The position numbers and the translations under genes were made by a program. Below, one piece after another: positions 1 through 8,548 of a stretch of DNA of 64,000 bases. How positions within the stretch are numbered: the stretch's first letter is position 1; each line of letters begins with the position of its first letter. Where the stretch lies: the NCBI GenBank assembly GCA_015063625.1, contig SVTT01000009.1:1-64000 (forward strand), given 5' to 3'. This DNA comes from Oscillospiraceae bacterium (GTDB lineage Bacteria > Bacillota > Clostridia > Oscillospirales > CAG-272). The notes under the pieces are model-generated. The model did not search any database and was not told the DNA's origin. It saw only the letters and a list, made by a program, of their open reading frames with translations.

Positions 1-516
1 GAGCAGCTCCTCTCTGTCATAGCTCGGGACGGATATCAATTCAGAGTCGGAATGGTGGGTATCCAATATGTTTATTACGCCCTCTTGGATATAGGCAGAG
101 GTGACCTCGCGTATCGTATGATCACCAATACCGTCCCGGGATATCGCACTTGGTTTCAAAAGGGAGCGACAACACTTTGGGAAAAGTGGGACGGAGATAA
201 CAGCGGCTCACACAATCACCACATGTATTCAGGCGTTATCGCATACTTCTTCCGCGGACTTCTGGGCATAACCCCCTTGGAAAATGCCGCCGGATTTGAA
301 AAAATCGAGCTTTGTCCGAGCTTTATCACGGAGCTCGGTTACGTCAAGGGAAGCATACAGACCGTACGCGGAAAGATCGACGCCGAATGGCAAACAGAGA
401 GCGGCGGATTCAAATATACCGTTACACTTCCCGAGAACATAAGCGCGACTTTCAGAGGAAGGACGCTAAAAAAAGGCATCAATGAGTTTTTCGTTTCACA
501 GGAGGAAGTTTTATGA
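1..516 (+). CDS. Alpha-L-rhamnosidase (GH78), C-terminal part
   Basis: The reading frame is open from base 1, so the gene begins outside the window; 171 residues remain. The visible part carries the family signatures of GH78 alpha-L-rhamnosidases: the helical-barrel segment SHNHHMYSGVIAYFFRGLLG near residues 75-95, and the C-terminal beta-sandwich with GYVKGSIQTVRGKI. Family knowledge: these enzymes release terminal alpha-L-rhamnose from plant glycosides and pectic side chains by inversion. The N-terminus and any signal peptide are not visible, so location cannot be judged. Its stop overlaps the next start (ATGA), so it is translationally coupled to the SGNH hydrolase downstream. The family call is firm; the exact substrate is not known. 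Confidence 0.85.
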   Translation, partial: EQLLSVIARDGYQFRVGMVGIQYVYYALLDIGRGDLAYRMITNTVPGYRTWFQKGATTLWEKWDGDNSGSHNHHMYSGVIAYFFRGLLGITPLENAAGFEKIELCPSFITELGYVKGSIQTVRGKIDAEWQTESGGFKYTVTLPENISATFRGRTLKKGINEFFVSQEEVL

Positions 517-1238
517 AGATCATCAAAAAAATGGCTCAAAAAACCGAAGATCATATGAATCATGAGGGCGTGACTATTGCATTCCTCGGAGACAGCGTAA
601 CTCAGGGCTGCTTTGAGATATATAAAAAAACAAACAATGAAATAGAGACTGTCTTTGATCAGCGCTATTCTTACGAGCGCAGCGTATCCGACATTCTGGG
701 AGTACTCTTCCCAATGGTTCCCGTCAATACTCTCAATGCGGGAATCAGCGGAGACACCTCGGGCAGAGGTGCCTGTCGCGTGGAGCGTGACGTTCTGCGC
801 CACGAGCCAGACCTGTGCGTTGTCTGCTACGGTCTTAACGATTGTAGTCGCAGCGAGGGAAGCGTAGATAGATACATGGGAAATCTTCGCCAGATATTCG
901 AGTGTATTCTGAATAGCGGAAGTGAGCTTATCTTCATGACTCCCAATATGATGAACACCAAGGTAAGTCCTCATCTGACCGACCCCGATTTTATAGAGCT
1001 TGCAAAAGTTACCGCGATCAAACAAAACGAGGGTTATTTTGATGCCCATATCAACGGTGCTAAAGCATTGTGCGCGGAGATGGGAATACCCGTCTGTGAT
1101 TGTTATGCCATATGGAAAAAGCTTGCGTCAAGCGGCGTTGATACGACCGAGCTGCTTTCAAACAAAATAAACCATCCAACAAGGAAAATGAACCGAGTCT
1201 TTGCGTATGAGCTTGTAAAAACTATGTTTGAAAACTAA
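513..1238 (+). CDS. SGNH/GDSL-family hydrolase (putative carbohydrate esterase)
   Basis: A 241-residue protein with the SGNH blocks in order: block I FLGDSVTQG (nucleophile Ser near residue 29), block II NAGISGDTSGRG, block III YGLNDCSR (oxyanion Asn), and a late NHPTRKMN segment supplying the catalytic His. No signal peptide or membrane segment is evident, so it is probably cytoplasmic. It overlaps the rhamnosidase stop by 4 bp, which suggests that it removes acyl groups from the same rhamnose-containing substrates. That role is inference from position; the hydrolase fold itself is read directly from the motifs. Confidence 0.8.
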   Translation: MKIIKKMAQKTEDHMNHEGVTIAFLGDSVTQGCFEIYKKTNNEIETVFDQRYSYERSVSDILGVLFPMVPVNTLNAGISGDTSGRGACRVERDVLRHEPDLCVVCYGLNDCSRSEGSVDRYMGNLRQIFECILNSGSELIFMTPNMMNTKVSPHLTDPDFIELAKVTAIKQNEGYFDAHINGAKALCAEMGIPVCDCYAIWKKLASSGVDTTELLSNKINHPTRKMNRVFAYELVKTMFEN

Positions 1239-1320
1239 AAATTCGACGTATCTTAACGAATTTGAAGACGCTCAGCGGAAAAAGAAAAATATCTTAAAAA
1301 TAAAATAAAGAGAGGTAATT

Positions 1321-1893
1321 ATGAAAACAGTTAAGGACAAATATCTTGTGGTAGGTGCGGATTTTGCGGGTTATCCGCTTAAAGAGGCGGTAGTGGCGCA
1401 TCTCAAGGAAAAGGGCTGGAGGATCACGGATCTCGGCGTTACGGCAAAAAGCGACCCCGATGACACCGAAAATATGTTCCATCGCGTCGGTCTGCGTGTG
1501 GGTGCGCAGATCTCAGAGGGCATTTTTGAACGCGCTCTTCTTTTTTGCGGCACCGGAATGGGAATACATATCGCCGCGTCAAAATGTCCCCACGTTCATG
1601 CGGGCGTAGTCGAAAGTGTTCCCGCCGCGCTTCGTGCGATCACCGGAAACGGAGTGAATGTTCTCGCCATGGGTGCTTTTTACGTCGCACCCGCAATGGG
1701 GTGCGACATTGCGGATGCTTATCTTGGCGCTGAGCTTGGATCGGGCTACGAATGGTGGGAGAATTTCTATGAATTCCATAAACTTGCCATCGACGAGCTC
1801 GAGAAATTTGATTATGAGGAGTACAAGAGGAACGGATTCAAAATGGAACATCTGGACGATTTCCCCTTGAAGCTTGAGAAAAAGCCGGAGTAA
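1321..1893 (+). CDS. RpiB/LacA/LacB-family sugar-phosphate isomerase
   Basis: A 190-residue protein, longer than the usual 145-155 residues of RpiB. The fold signature is clear: VVGADFAGYPLKE at the N-terminus, the conserved FCGTGMGIHIAASK loop with the catalytic Cys, and GNGVNVLAMGAF. The N-terminal Asp-His pair of classical ribose-5-phosphate isomerase B is Asp-Phe here, and there is a C-terminal extension of about 40 residues. The start is preceded by AGAGAGGTAATT. Following rhamnosidase and esterase genes, it may isomerise a pentose or deoxysugar phosphate rather than ribose 5-phosphate. The family is secure; the substrate is unknown. Confidence 0.8.
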   Translation: MKTVKDKYLVVGADFAGYPLKEAVVAHLKEKGWRITDLGVTAKSDPDDTENMFHRVGLRVGAQISEGIFERALLFCGTGMGIHIAASKCPHVHAGVVESVPAALRAITGNGVNVLAMGAFYVAPAMGCDIADAYLGAELGSGYEWWENFYEFHKLAIDELEKFDYEEYKRNGFKMEHLDDFPLKLEKKPE

Positions 1894-2230
1894 TGCTCAA
1901 AAGGAACAACAAAAGTGATTCAATTTATTCTTTAAGCTCTTGCTTATATTTATAAAAGCTATTCCTCGAAAACAGTATAATGCAGGGGTGTTTCGATCTA
2001 TAAAGAAAACCATGCGATAAAAACGGTGTTAGAACACAAAGAGTCATCATCTATTACCGCTTCGTCGGCACACTTGACATCCCAGGCATCATTCACAGAC
2101 CGCCCTATCCTCGACTCACGCAAGGGCATAGCCATCGAATACTTATCTAACGCAGTTTAACCCCAAAAACAAAGAAGAGCAGGCGAACCTGCTCAAAACA
2201 ACTCAATATTAACCGAAAAGTAAGCATAAG

Positions 2231-2279
2231 CAAAAAATATCGAGTGTCCATAACTTGAATCTGTTATGAACACTCGATA

Positions 2280-2280
<1 letters not shown>
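2231..2280 (-). terminator. Rho-independent terminator of tRNA-Pro
   Basis: An 18-bp inverted repeat (2238-2255 against about 2263-2280, one mismatch) with a short loop is followed on the minus strand by TTTTTT. It begins immediately at the CCA end of the tRNA gene. A second transcript from the left would also meet the hairpin but without a U-run. Confidence 0.85.
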
Positions 2281-2390
<110 letters not shown>

Positions 2391-2399
2391 CAAACAAAA

Positions 2400-2619
2400 C
2401 CTGTTGCCGTTACCGCATCGTGCCGCGCTCGAAGCTCGCTTGCACTCTGCGACGGCTGCCACTCCTTAGCGCTCCCTTCCTCTGCCACAGGCAGCGGTCG
2501 CGCACGTCTTCCTGTTGCCGTTACCGCATCGTGCCGCGCTCGAAGCTCGCTTGCACTCTGCGACGGCTGCCACTCCTTAGCGCTCCCTTCCTCTGCCACA
2601 GGCAGCGGTCGCGCACGTC
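2400..2619. repeat. 111-bp tandem direct repeat, two copies
   Basis: Bases 2400-2508 and 2511-2619 are identical GC-rich units with a period of 111 bp. They carry short internal inverted segments (CTGCC...GGCAG) but no credible gene. Unequal recombination or replication slippage next to the tRNA would explain both this array and the flanking 54-bp duplication. Confidence 0.9.
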
Positions 2620-2620
2620 C

Positions 2621-2674
2621 CCAAGCTGAGCCACACCTCGATATGCATTTGTAAACGAAAAATATCGGGATAAC
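2621..2674. repeat. 54-bp direct repeat, copy 2 with truncated tRNA-Pro fragment
   Basis: Exact copy of 2337-2390. It holds only the acceptor 5' strand and part of the D-arm of tRNA-Pro (minus strand, 2621-2640), so it cannot form a functional tRNA. The remaining bases to 2889 hold no gene that I can recognise. Confidence 0.85.
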
Positions 2675-2889
2675 AGAGCAAAACCGTTGCAACGAAAACG
2701 GCGTTGACAAGGGCGAGGGGCGACGGTCCGGAGGTGCCGAATTGCTTCGCGCTCCAAAGAGCATCGTATATTATAGCACGCTTTTTTGCAGGTGTCAAGC
2801 CTTTTGCGTTAAAAACAGAGGAAAAAGCGGCAGAAAACAAAAAATATCTGCTTTAGGGCGCTGACGGTGTTCATATTTTCTCTTTTTGC

Positions 2890-2918
2890 TTGACACTTTG
2901 TGTTTGTTGTGGTATAAT
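2890..2918 (+). promoter_or_regulatory. Promoter of the rfbFGH polysaccharide operon
   Basis: A consensus sigma-A promoter: TTGACA at 2890-2895 and TATAAT at 2913-2918 with a 17-bp spacer. It leaves a long 5' leader of about 170 bases (2925-3096), rich in inverted segments, before the rfbF start. No known riboswitch class was recognised in the leader. Confidence 0.85.
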
Positions 2919-3096
2919 TTCGACGAACAAACTATTTTTCGCAAACAGAGTTAACACGGTCGGAAGGGCACCGAGGTGCGCTTTCGAATTTGTTGCGCTC
3001 TCTCGTCCCTGTCGAAAGGTTGTTCGCAGCCGTGCGCAGCATGGCAAACGGTTCACCCTGTATTCCACCTATCAAACAAAGATAAGGAGAAAAACG

Positions 3097-3873
3097 ATGA
3101 AGGTTGTTATTCTTGCCGGCGGATTCGGCACGCGTATCAGTGAGGAGTCACATTTGCGTCCAAAGCCGATGATCGAGATCGGCGGCATGCCCATCCTCTG
3201 GCACGTAATGAAATATTATTCCTCCTTCGGTTATAATGAATTTGTGATCTGCGCAGGCTATAAGCAGAGCGTGATCAAGGAGTGGTTTGCCGACTACTAT
3301 ATCAACAGAAGCGACGTGACCTTTGATTTCACCACCAAGGAAAAGATCACGGTGCACACCACCTTCTCCGAGCCTTGGCGCGTGACGGTGGTGGACACGG
3401 GTCTGCACACCATGACAGGCGGCCGCATCAAGCGCGTGCGCCGTTATATCGGCAAGGAGCCCTTCTTCCTGACGTACGGTGATGGGGTCTCCAATGTGGA
3501 TATCGCCAAGGAGGTGGATTTCCACCACACGCACGGCAAGCTTGCTACCATGACCGCAGTGCACCCCGATTCCCGCTTTGGCGTTCTGGATATCCAGAAA
3601 AATCAGATCATGGCGTTTCGCGAGAAGAGCGAGGCAGATGCCGGCTGGATCAACGGCGGCTTCATGATCCTTGAGCCCAGCGTGATCGATTACATCAAGG
3701 ATGACGCGACCGTATTTGAGCGCGAGCCTCTCGAAAAGCTTTCTGCCGAGGGTGAGCTGATGGCATTCCGCCATCGCGGCTTCTGGCAGTGCATGGACAC
3801 CATGCGCGACAAGGAAAAGCTGGAAGGGCTCTGGGCAAGCGGTAAGGCGCCCTGGAAGCGTTGGGAGGACTAA
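3097..3873 (+). CDS. rfbF: Glucose-1-phosphate cytidylyltransferase
   Basis: A 258-residue protein matching RfbF length. It makes CDP-glucose from CTP and glucose 1-phosphate, the first step to CDP-linked 3,6-dideoxyhexoses. The N-terminal nucleotide-binding loop LAGGFGTRI (residues 6-14) and the substrate segment RPKPMIEIGG (21-30) are present, with TYGDGVSNVD near residue 130. The frame is open upstream to 2890, but the ATG at 3097 with AAGGAG 6-7 bases upstream fixes the start. Its stop codon shares a base with the rfbG start (TAATG). First gene of the operon. Confidence 0.95.
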   Translation: MKVVILAGGFGTRISEESHLRPKPMIEIGGMPILWHVMKYYSSFGYNEFVICAGYKQSVIKEWFADYYINRSDVTFDFTTKEKITVHTTFSEPWRVTVVDTGLHTMTGGRIKRVRRYIGKEPFFLTYGDGVSNVDIAKEVDFHHTHGKLATMTAVHPDSRFGVLDIQKNQIMAFREKSEADAGWINGGFMILEPSVIDYIKDDATVFEREPLEKLSAEGELMAFRHRGFWQCMDTMRDKEKLEGLWASGKAPWKRWED

Positions 3874-4937
3874 TGTCAAAGTTTGAATTTTACCCTGAAT
3901 TTTACCGCGGCAAGCGCGTCTTTGTGACCGGTCACACCGGCTTCAAGGGCGCGTGGCTCTGCCGCATTCTGAAAAATGCCGGTGCCATTGTGACGGGATA
4001 TTCCACCGAGCCTCCCACAGATCCCTCGCTGTTTGCGTTGAGCGACGGTGCAACGGGTATGCGCTCGGTGATCGGCGATATCCGTGACTTTGACCGGCTT
4101 TATACCGTTTTTAAGGAGGCGGCACCCGAGGTCGTGCTGCACCTTGCCGCACAGCCCATTGTGCGCGAGAGCTATCGCGCGCCCGCGTACACGTATGAGA
4201 CCAATGTGATGGGTACGGTCAACATTCTGGAGTGCGTGCGCCTGACCGATACCGTTCGCTCCTTCCTTAATGTGACGACCGATAAGGTCTACGAGAACAA
4301 GGAGTGGGAGTGGGGCTACCGCGAGAACGAGCCGCTTGATGGCTTTGATCCCTATTCTAACAGCAAGTCCTGCTCGGAGCTGGTGACACACAGCTACAAG
4401 AGCTCCTTCTTCGCCGATGGCAGGACCGCCATCTCCACCGCCCGTGCGGGCAACGTGATCGGGGGCGGCGACTTTGCCGCAGACCGCATCATCCCCGACT
4501 GCGTGCGTGCGGCGATGAAGGGCGAGGATATCGTGGTGCGAAATCCTTATTCCACCCGACCCTATCAGCACGTGCTGGAGCCTTTGTTTGCCTATCTCAT
4601 GATCGCCGCACGGCAGTATGAGGACGGCGCCTATGCCGGCTACTACAACGTCGGTCCCGACGATGCCGATTGCTTTGCCACGGGCAGACTGGTGGACGTC
4701 TTTACCTCCAAGTGGGGAGAGGGGCTTACGTGGATCAATCGCTCGGATAACGGCCCGCACGAGGCAAATTTCCTGAAGCTCGATTGCTCCAAGCTGAAAT
4801 CCACCTTCGGCTGGCAGCCCACGTGGGATCTTTCCCACGCCATCGAAAAGGTGGTGGAGTGGACCAAGGTCTATGCTGCGGGCGGTGACGTTGCCGCAGT
4901 GATGGACAAACAGATCGCTGAATTTATCGGAAAGTAA
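3873..4937 (+). CDS. rfbG: CDP-glucose 4,6-dehydratase
   Basis: A 354-residue NAD-dependent short-chain dehydrogenase of the extended type. It converts CDP-glucose to CDP-4-dehydro-6-deoxyglucose. Seen: the dinucleotide-binding motif GHTGFKGAW (residues 20-28), the catalytic region TTDKVYENKEW, and YSNSK as the YxxxK pair. The start at 3873 follows GGGAGGAC, better than the upstream in-frame ATG at 3861, which lies inside rfbF. Overlaps rfbF by one base and is followed by rfbH, the usual rfbFGH order. Confidence 0.95.
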   Translation: MSKFEFYPEFYRGKRVFVTGHTGFKGAWLCRILKNAGAIVTGYSTEPPTDPSLFALSDGATGMRSVIGDIRDFDRLYTVFKEAAPEVVLHLAAQPIVRESYRAPAYTYETNVMGTVNILECVRLTDTVRSFLNVTTDKVYENKEWEWGYRENEPLDGFDPYSNSKSCSELVTHSYKSSFFADGRTAISTARAGNVIGGGDFAADRIIPDCVRAAMKGEDIVVRNPYSTRPYQHVLEPLFAYLMIAARQYEDGAYAGYYNVGPDDADCFATGRLVDVFTSKWGEGLTWINRSDNGPHEANFLKLDCSKLKSTFGWQPTWDLSHAIEKVVEWTKVYAAGGDVAAVMDKQIAEFIGK

Positions 4938-4972
4938 AAAGATCAGACAATAAAAATCAGGAGATGACGATC

Positions 4973-6310
4973 ATGCATTTTAACGGAAAGAACGAGCAGC
5001 AGGCAAAGGACGAGATCCTTTCCCTGGTGCGCGAATATTGCGACACCTATCACAATCAAAGCAAATGGACCGAGGGCAAGAGGATCTCCTATGCCTCCCG
5101 TGTCTACGACAGTGAGGAAATGGTGAACCTGGTTGACAGTTCTCTGGAGTTCTGGCTGACCTCGGGGCGCTATACCGATGCCTTTGAGCGCGACTTTGCC
5201 AAATATCTCGGCGTCAAGCATTGCAGCCTCGTGAACTCGGGCTCGTCTGCCAATCTTCTGGCGTTTATGACCCTGACCTCTCCCCTGCTCGGCGAGCGTG
5301 CCATTCGCCGCGGCGACGAGGTGATCACCGTGGCGGCGGGCTTCCCCACCACTGTGACGCCCATCATTCAGTACGGTGCGGTTCCTGTTTTTGTGGACGT
5401 GACCGTTCCGCAGTACAACATCGACGTCACCAAGCTGGAGGAGGCGCTTTCCCCCAAGACCAAGGCGGTCATGATCGCGCACACGCTCGGAAACCCCTTT
5501 GATCTGAAGGCGGTCCGTAATTTCTGCAACAAGTATGACATCTGGCTTATCGAGGATAACTGCGATGCGCTGGGCTCGGAATATGATTTTGACGGCACCA
5601 CCTACCTCACGGGCACGGTGGGCGACATCGGCACCAGCAGCTTCTATCCCCCTCACCATATGACCATGGGCGAGGGCGGTGCGGTCTATACCAACAATGC
5701 CACGCTCCATAAGATCATTCGCTCGATCCGTGACTGGGGCCGTGATTGCGTTTGTCCCTCGGGTATGGACAATGTGTGCAAGCACCGCTTTGACCGTCAG
5801 TACGGCGAGCTGCCCTTTGGCTACGACCACAAATACGTATACTCTCATTTCGGCTACAATCTCAAGGCGACCGACATGCAGGCGGCAGTGGGCTGTGCAC
5901 AGCTCAAAAAGTTCCCCTCCTTCGTGAAGCGCCGTCGCGAGAATTTCGCACGCTTGAGAGAGGCGCTTGCCCCCGTGGCGGATAAGCTCATCCTGCCCGA
6001 GGCATGCCCCAACTCGAATCCCTCCTGGTTCGGCTTCCTTCTGACCTGCCGTGAGGGCGTGGAGCGCGAAAAGGTAGTTTCCTACATCGAATCGCACGGC
6101 GTGCAGACCCGCATGCTCTTCTCGGGCAACCTCATCAAGCACCCCTGCTTTGACGAGATGCGCCGCAGCGGCGAGGGCTATCGCGTGGTGGGTGACCTTG
6201 CGGTGACCGACAGCATCATGACCAACACCTTCTGGGTCGGCGTCTATCCCGGCATGACCGACGAGATGATCGACTACATGGCAAAGACCATCATCGAGGC
6301 GGTAAAATGA
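4973..6310 (+). CDS. rfbH: CDP-4-dehydro-6-deoxyglucose 3-dehydrase (E1, RfbH)
   Basis: A 445-residue member of the DegT/DnrJ/EryC1 aminotransferase-fold family. In SFYPPHHMTMGEGG a His (near residue 228) replaces the PLP-binding Lys, the hallmark of E1, which uses PMP and a [2Fe-2S] cluster to remove the C3 hydroxyl. Cysteines in the DCVCPSGMDNVCKH segment probably bind the cluster. An ATG at 4964 is also in frame, but the ribosome site AGGAG abuts it directly, so 4973 is the better start. It needs an E3-type reductase and a final reductase or epimerase, neither of which is in the window. Confidence 0.93.
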   Translation: MHFNGKNEQQAKDEILSLVREYCDTYHNQSKWTEGKRISYASRVYDSEEMVNLVDSSLEFWLTSGRYTDAFERDFAKYLGVKHCSLVNSGSSANLLAFMTLTSPLLGERAIRRGDEVITVAAGFPTTVTPIIQYGAVPVFVDVTVPQYNIDVTKLEEALSPKTKAVMIAHTLGNPFDLKAVRNFCNKYDIWLIEDNCDALGSEYDFDGTTYLTGTVGDIGTSSFYPPHHMTMGEGGAVYTNNATLHKIIRSIRDWGRDCVCPSGMDNVCKHRFDRQYGELPFGYDHKYVYSHFGYNLKATDMQAAVGCAQLKKFPSFVKRRRENFARLREALAPVADKLILPEACPNSNPSWFGFLLTCREGVEREKVVSYIESHGVQTRMLFSGNLIKHPCFDEMRRSGEGYRVVGDLAVTDSIMTNTFWVGVYPGMTDEMIDYMAKTIIEAVK

Positions 6311-7545
6311 TCGGCTCGCTCATTCGGCGGTACAAGAACCAGCTGGGAGATTCTCTTTTCAGCATCATGGGTCTTGTGCTGATGAATGCGGTCGCGCAGA
6401 TCGTGGCGTTCCCCCTGCTGGCAAGCAAGCTGGGTGAGGTGGGGTACGGCGATCTGCAATATCTGATGGCGTATATCAATATCATCACCGTGTCGGTCGG
6501 CTCTGCGGCAAATCTTGCGCGCATGACCGCGCCTGCCGATGAGCGCATGAGAAACAACGGCGACTACCAGCTGTTTTTGCTTCTCGTGGCATTGCTCGGT
6601 CTGCCCTTTACCCTGCTGGTCCGTCGGTTTGGCGGCGTGGAGATGGACACTGCCACGGCGATCTGCTATTATCTGCTGTTTGTGGCAATGGCGTTCCGCT
6701 ATTACGTGGATGTTGCCTACAAGCTGACGCTTCGCTATCGGCGTTACTTCGTTTATTACTGCGTGATCGGCGCAGGCTACGTGATCGGCACGCTGCTCTT
6801 TATGAGGACCGGCATTTGGCCCCTCGCACTTTTGGTGGGTGAGATGATGGGCGTGCTCTTTGCCTACGTGAGGGACGACACGCTGCGTCGCCGCATGCTC
6901 TGCCCCTCTCCCGCCATTTCGCGCACCTTCCGCATCATTTTGCTGCTCTGCCTTTCGGAGGGGATCTCGAATCTCATTTTCAATGCAGACCGATTGATGC
7001 TCAAGCTTCTGATCGATGCCTCCGCCGTCACCGTGTATTACCTTGCCACACTGGTAGGTAAGACCGTGTCGATGGTGACCACACCCCTGAACGGTGTGCT
7101 GATCGGGTATCTCGCACGGTACGAGGGCGACCTTGACCGCCGTATGATGAACCGTTTGCTTCTCGGCACGCTGGGGGCTGTGCTGCTCTTTACCGGCATT
7201 TGCGCCGGGGGTGGATTTGTGGCACTCTGGCTGCTGTATCCTGCCGAGCTTGAGGCGGTCAAGCCCTATCTGCTGCTTGGCAGCCTTGCGCAGGTGCTCT
7301 ACTTCATCACCAGCATTTTTACGGTGATTCTGCTCCGCTTTGCAAGCAAGGGATACCAGGTCGTGATCAACGGCGTGTTCGGCGTCTGCTTCTTCGGCTT
7401 CAGTATTCCCGCCACGCTGTCCTTCGGCATCAACGGCTTTGCGCTTGCCATGGTGGGCGCGGGCGCGGTACGCTACCTCACGTCGATCCTTTGCGGATAC
7501 CGCAGGGCGGGACAGGTGGCACGCGAAAAAAAGAGTGCCGCATAA
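6307..7545 (+). CDS. Polysaccharide flippase of the MOP superfamily (Wzx-like)
   Basis: A 412-residue integral membrane protein with roughly twelve hydrophobic segments and an N-terminal amphipathic stretch typical of Wzx/RfbX lipid-linked oligosaccharide flippases. It overlaps the rfbH stop by 4 bp (ATGA), so it is translationally coupled to the nucleotide-sugar genes. Likely role: moving the undecaprenyl-linked repeat unit that contains the CDP-derived deoxysugar across the membrane. The family is judged from topology and context; no single catalytic motif exists to check. Confidence 0.8.
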   Translation: MIGSLIRRYKNQLGDSLFSIMGLVLMNAVAQIVAFPLLASKLGEVGYGDLQYLMAYINIITVSVGSAANLARMTAPADERMRNNGDYQLFLLLVALLGLPFTLLVRRFGGVEMDTATAICYYLLFVAMAFRYYVDVAYKLTLRYRRYFVYYCVIGAGYVIGTLLFMRTGIWPLALLVGEMMGVLFAYVRDDTLRRRMLCPSPAISRTFRIILLLCLSEGISNLIFNADRLMLKLLIDASAVTVYYLATLVGKTVSMVTTPLNGVLIGYLARYEGDLDRRMMNRLLLGTLGAVLLFTGICAGGGFVALWLLYPAELEAVKPYLLLGSLAQVLYFITSIFTVILLRFASKGYQVVINGVFGVCFFGFSIPATLSFGINGFALAMVGAGAVRYLTSILCGYRRAGQVAREKKSAA

Positions 7546-7570
7546 CGGTACGAAAATGAGGAAAGATAAC

Positions 7571-8527
7571 ATGGAAACCAAACGCAAGTGCATCAGTATC
7601 ATGGTGCCGACCTATAACGAGGAGGAAAACGTGATCCCCCTATGCGCGGCGATCGTTGCCGAGCTTGAGGGCTCACTTCCTCAGTACGATTACGAGATCG
7701 TATTTATCGATAACTGCTCCACCGATACCACGCGCGAGAAGCTGCGCGCCCTTTGTGCCGAGAATCCGCGTGTGCGCGCCATTTTCAATGCGCGCAACTT
7801 TGGGCAGTTCAATTCGCCCTATCACGGCATCTGCCAGACCAAGGGTGACTGCACCATCCCCGTGTGCGCCGACTTTCAGGATCCCATCGAGATGATCCCC
7901 AGGCTGGTTGCCAAGTGGGAGGAGGGCTACAAGATCGTCTGTGCGATCAAGACCACCAGTAAGGAGAACAAGCTGGTTCGCTTCCTTCGCACCTGCTACT
8001 ATAAGATGATCCGCAAAATGTCGACGGTCGAGCAGATCGAGCATTTTACGGGCTTTGGTCTTTACGACCGATCCTTTGTCGAGGTCCTGCGCGGACTGGA
8101 TGACCCCTCGCCATTCATTCGCGGCATCATCGCCGAGATCGGCTTTGGCAGGGTTGAGATCCCTTACGAGCAGGCAAAGCGCCGCGCCGGAAAGACGCAC
8201 AACAATTACAAGACGCTGTACGATGCGGCAATGCTCAGCTTTACCACCTATACCAAAACGCCCATCCGCTTTTTCACGGGGCTTGGCTGTTTCCTTGGCG
8301 GGGCGTCCTTCCTCGGCGGGGCGGCAATGCTGGTTCTGAAGCTGCTTGGCATCTTTGAGCCGGGCTTCTGGTGGCTTGTGCCCATTATGACCCTTCTTGC
8401 CTCGCTCCAGCTGGTCGCGGTGGGCATTCTCGGCGAGTACGTGCTCACGCTTCGCTCCAAGCTGATGAAGCGCCCCCTCGTGATCGAGCAGGAACGGATC
8501 AACTTTGAGGAGAAGGACGGCGAATAA
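7571..8527 (+). CDS. GT2 glycosyltransferase, polyprenyl-phosphate (DPM1/GtrB-like)
   Basis: A 318-residue protein. The N-terminal GT-A domain carries SIMVPTYNEEENV, the first acidic site FIDNCSTD and the DFQDP motif; two transmembrane helices follow at about residues 230-300, ending in KRPLVIEQE. This layout is that of polyprenyl-phosphate sugar transferases. ATG 7571 has AGGAAAG upstream; an alternative ATG lies at 7556. Sits between the flippase and a YwaF-like membrane protein in the operon. Probably provides a lipid-phosphate sugar donor for outside decoration; donor sugar unknown. Confidence 0.85.
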   Translation: METKRKCISIMVPTYNEEENVIPLCAAIVAELEGSLPQYDYEIVFIDNCSTDTTREKLRALCAENPRVRAIFNARNFGQFNSPYHGICQTKGDCTIPVCADFQDPIEMIPRLVAKWEEGYKIVCAIKTTSKENKLVRFLRTCYYKMIRKMSTVEQIEHFTGFGLYDRSFVEVLRGLDDPSPFIRGIIAEIGFGRVEIPYEQAKRRAGKTHNNYKTLYDAAMLSFTTYTKTPIRFFTGLGCFLGGASFLGGAAMLVLKLLGIFEPGFWWLVPIMTLLASLQLVAVGILGEYVLTLRSKLMKRPLVIEQERINFEEKDGE

Positions 8528-8548
8528 ACCGAAAGGAGGGGGCAAGCC

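Noticed and set aside
2890-3096. N-terminal extension of rfbF from 2890
   Set aside because: It starts at the -35 box of the promoter itself; the conserved cytidylyltransferase N-terminus begins at 3097.
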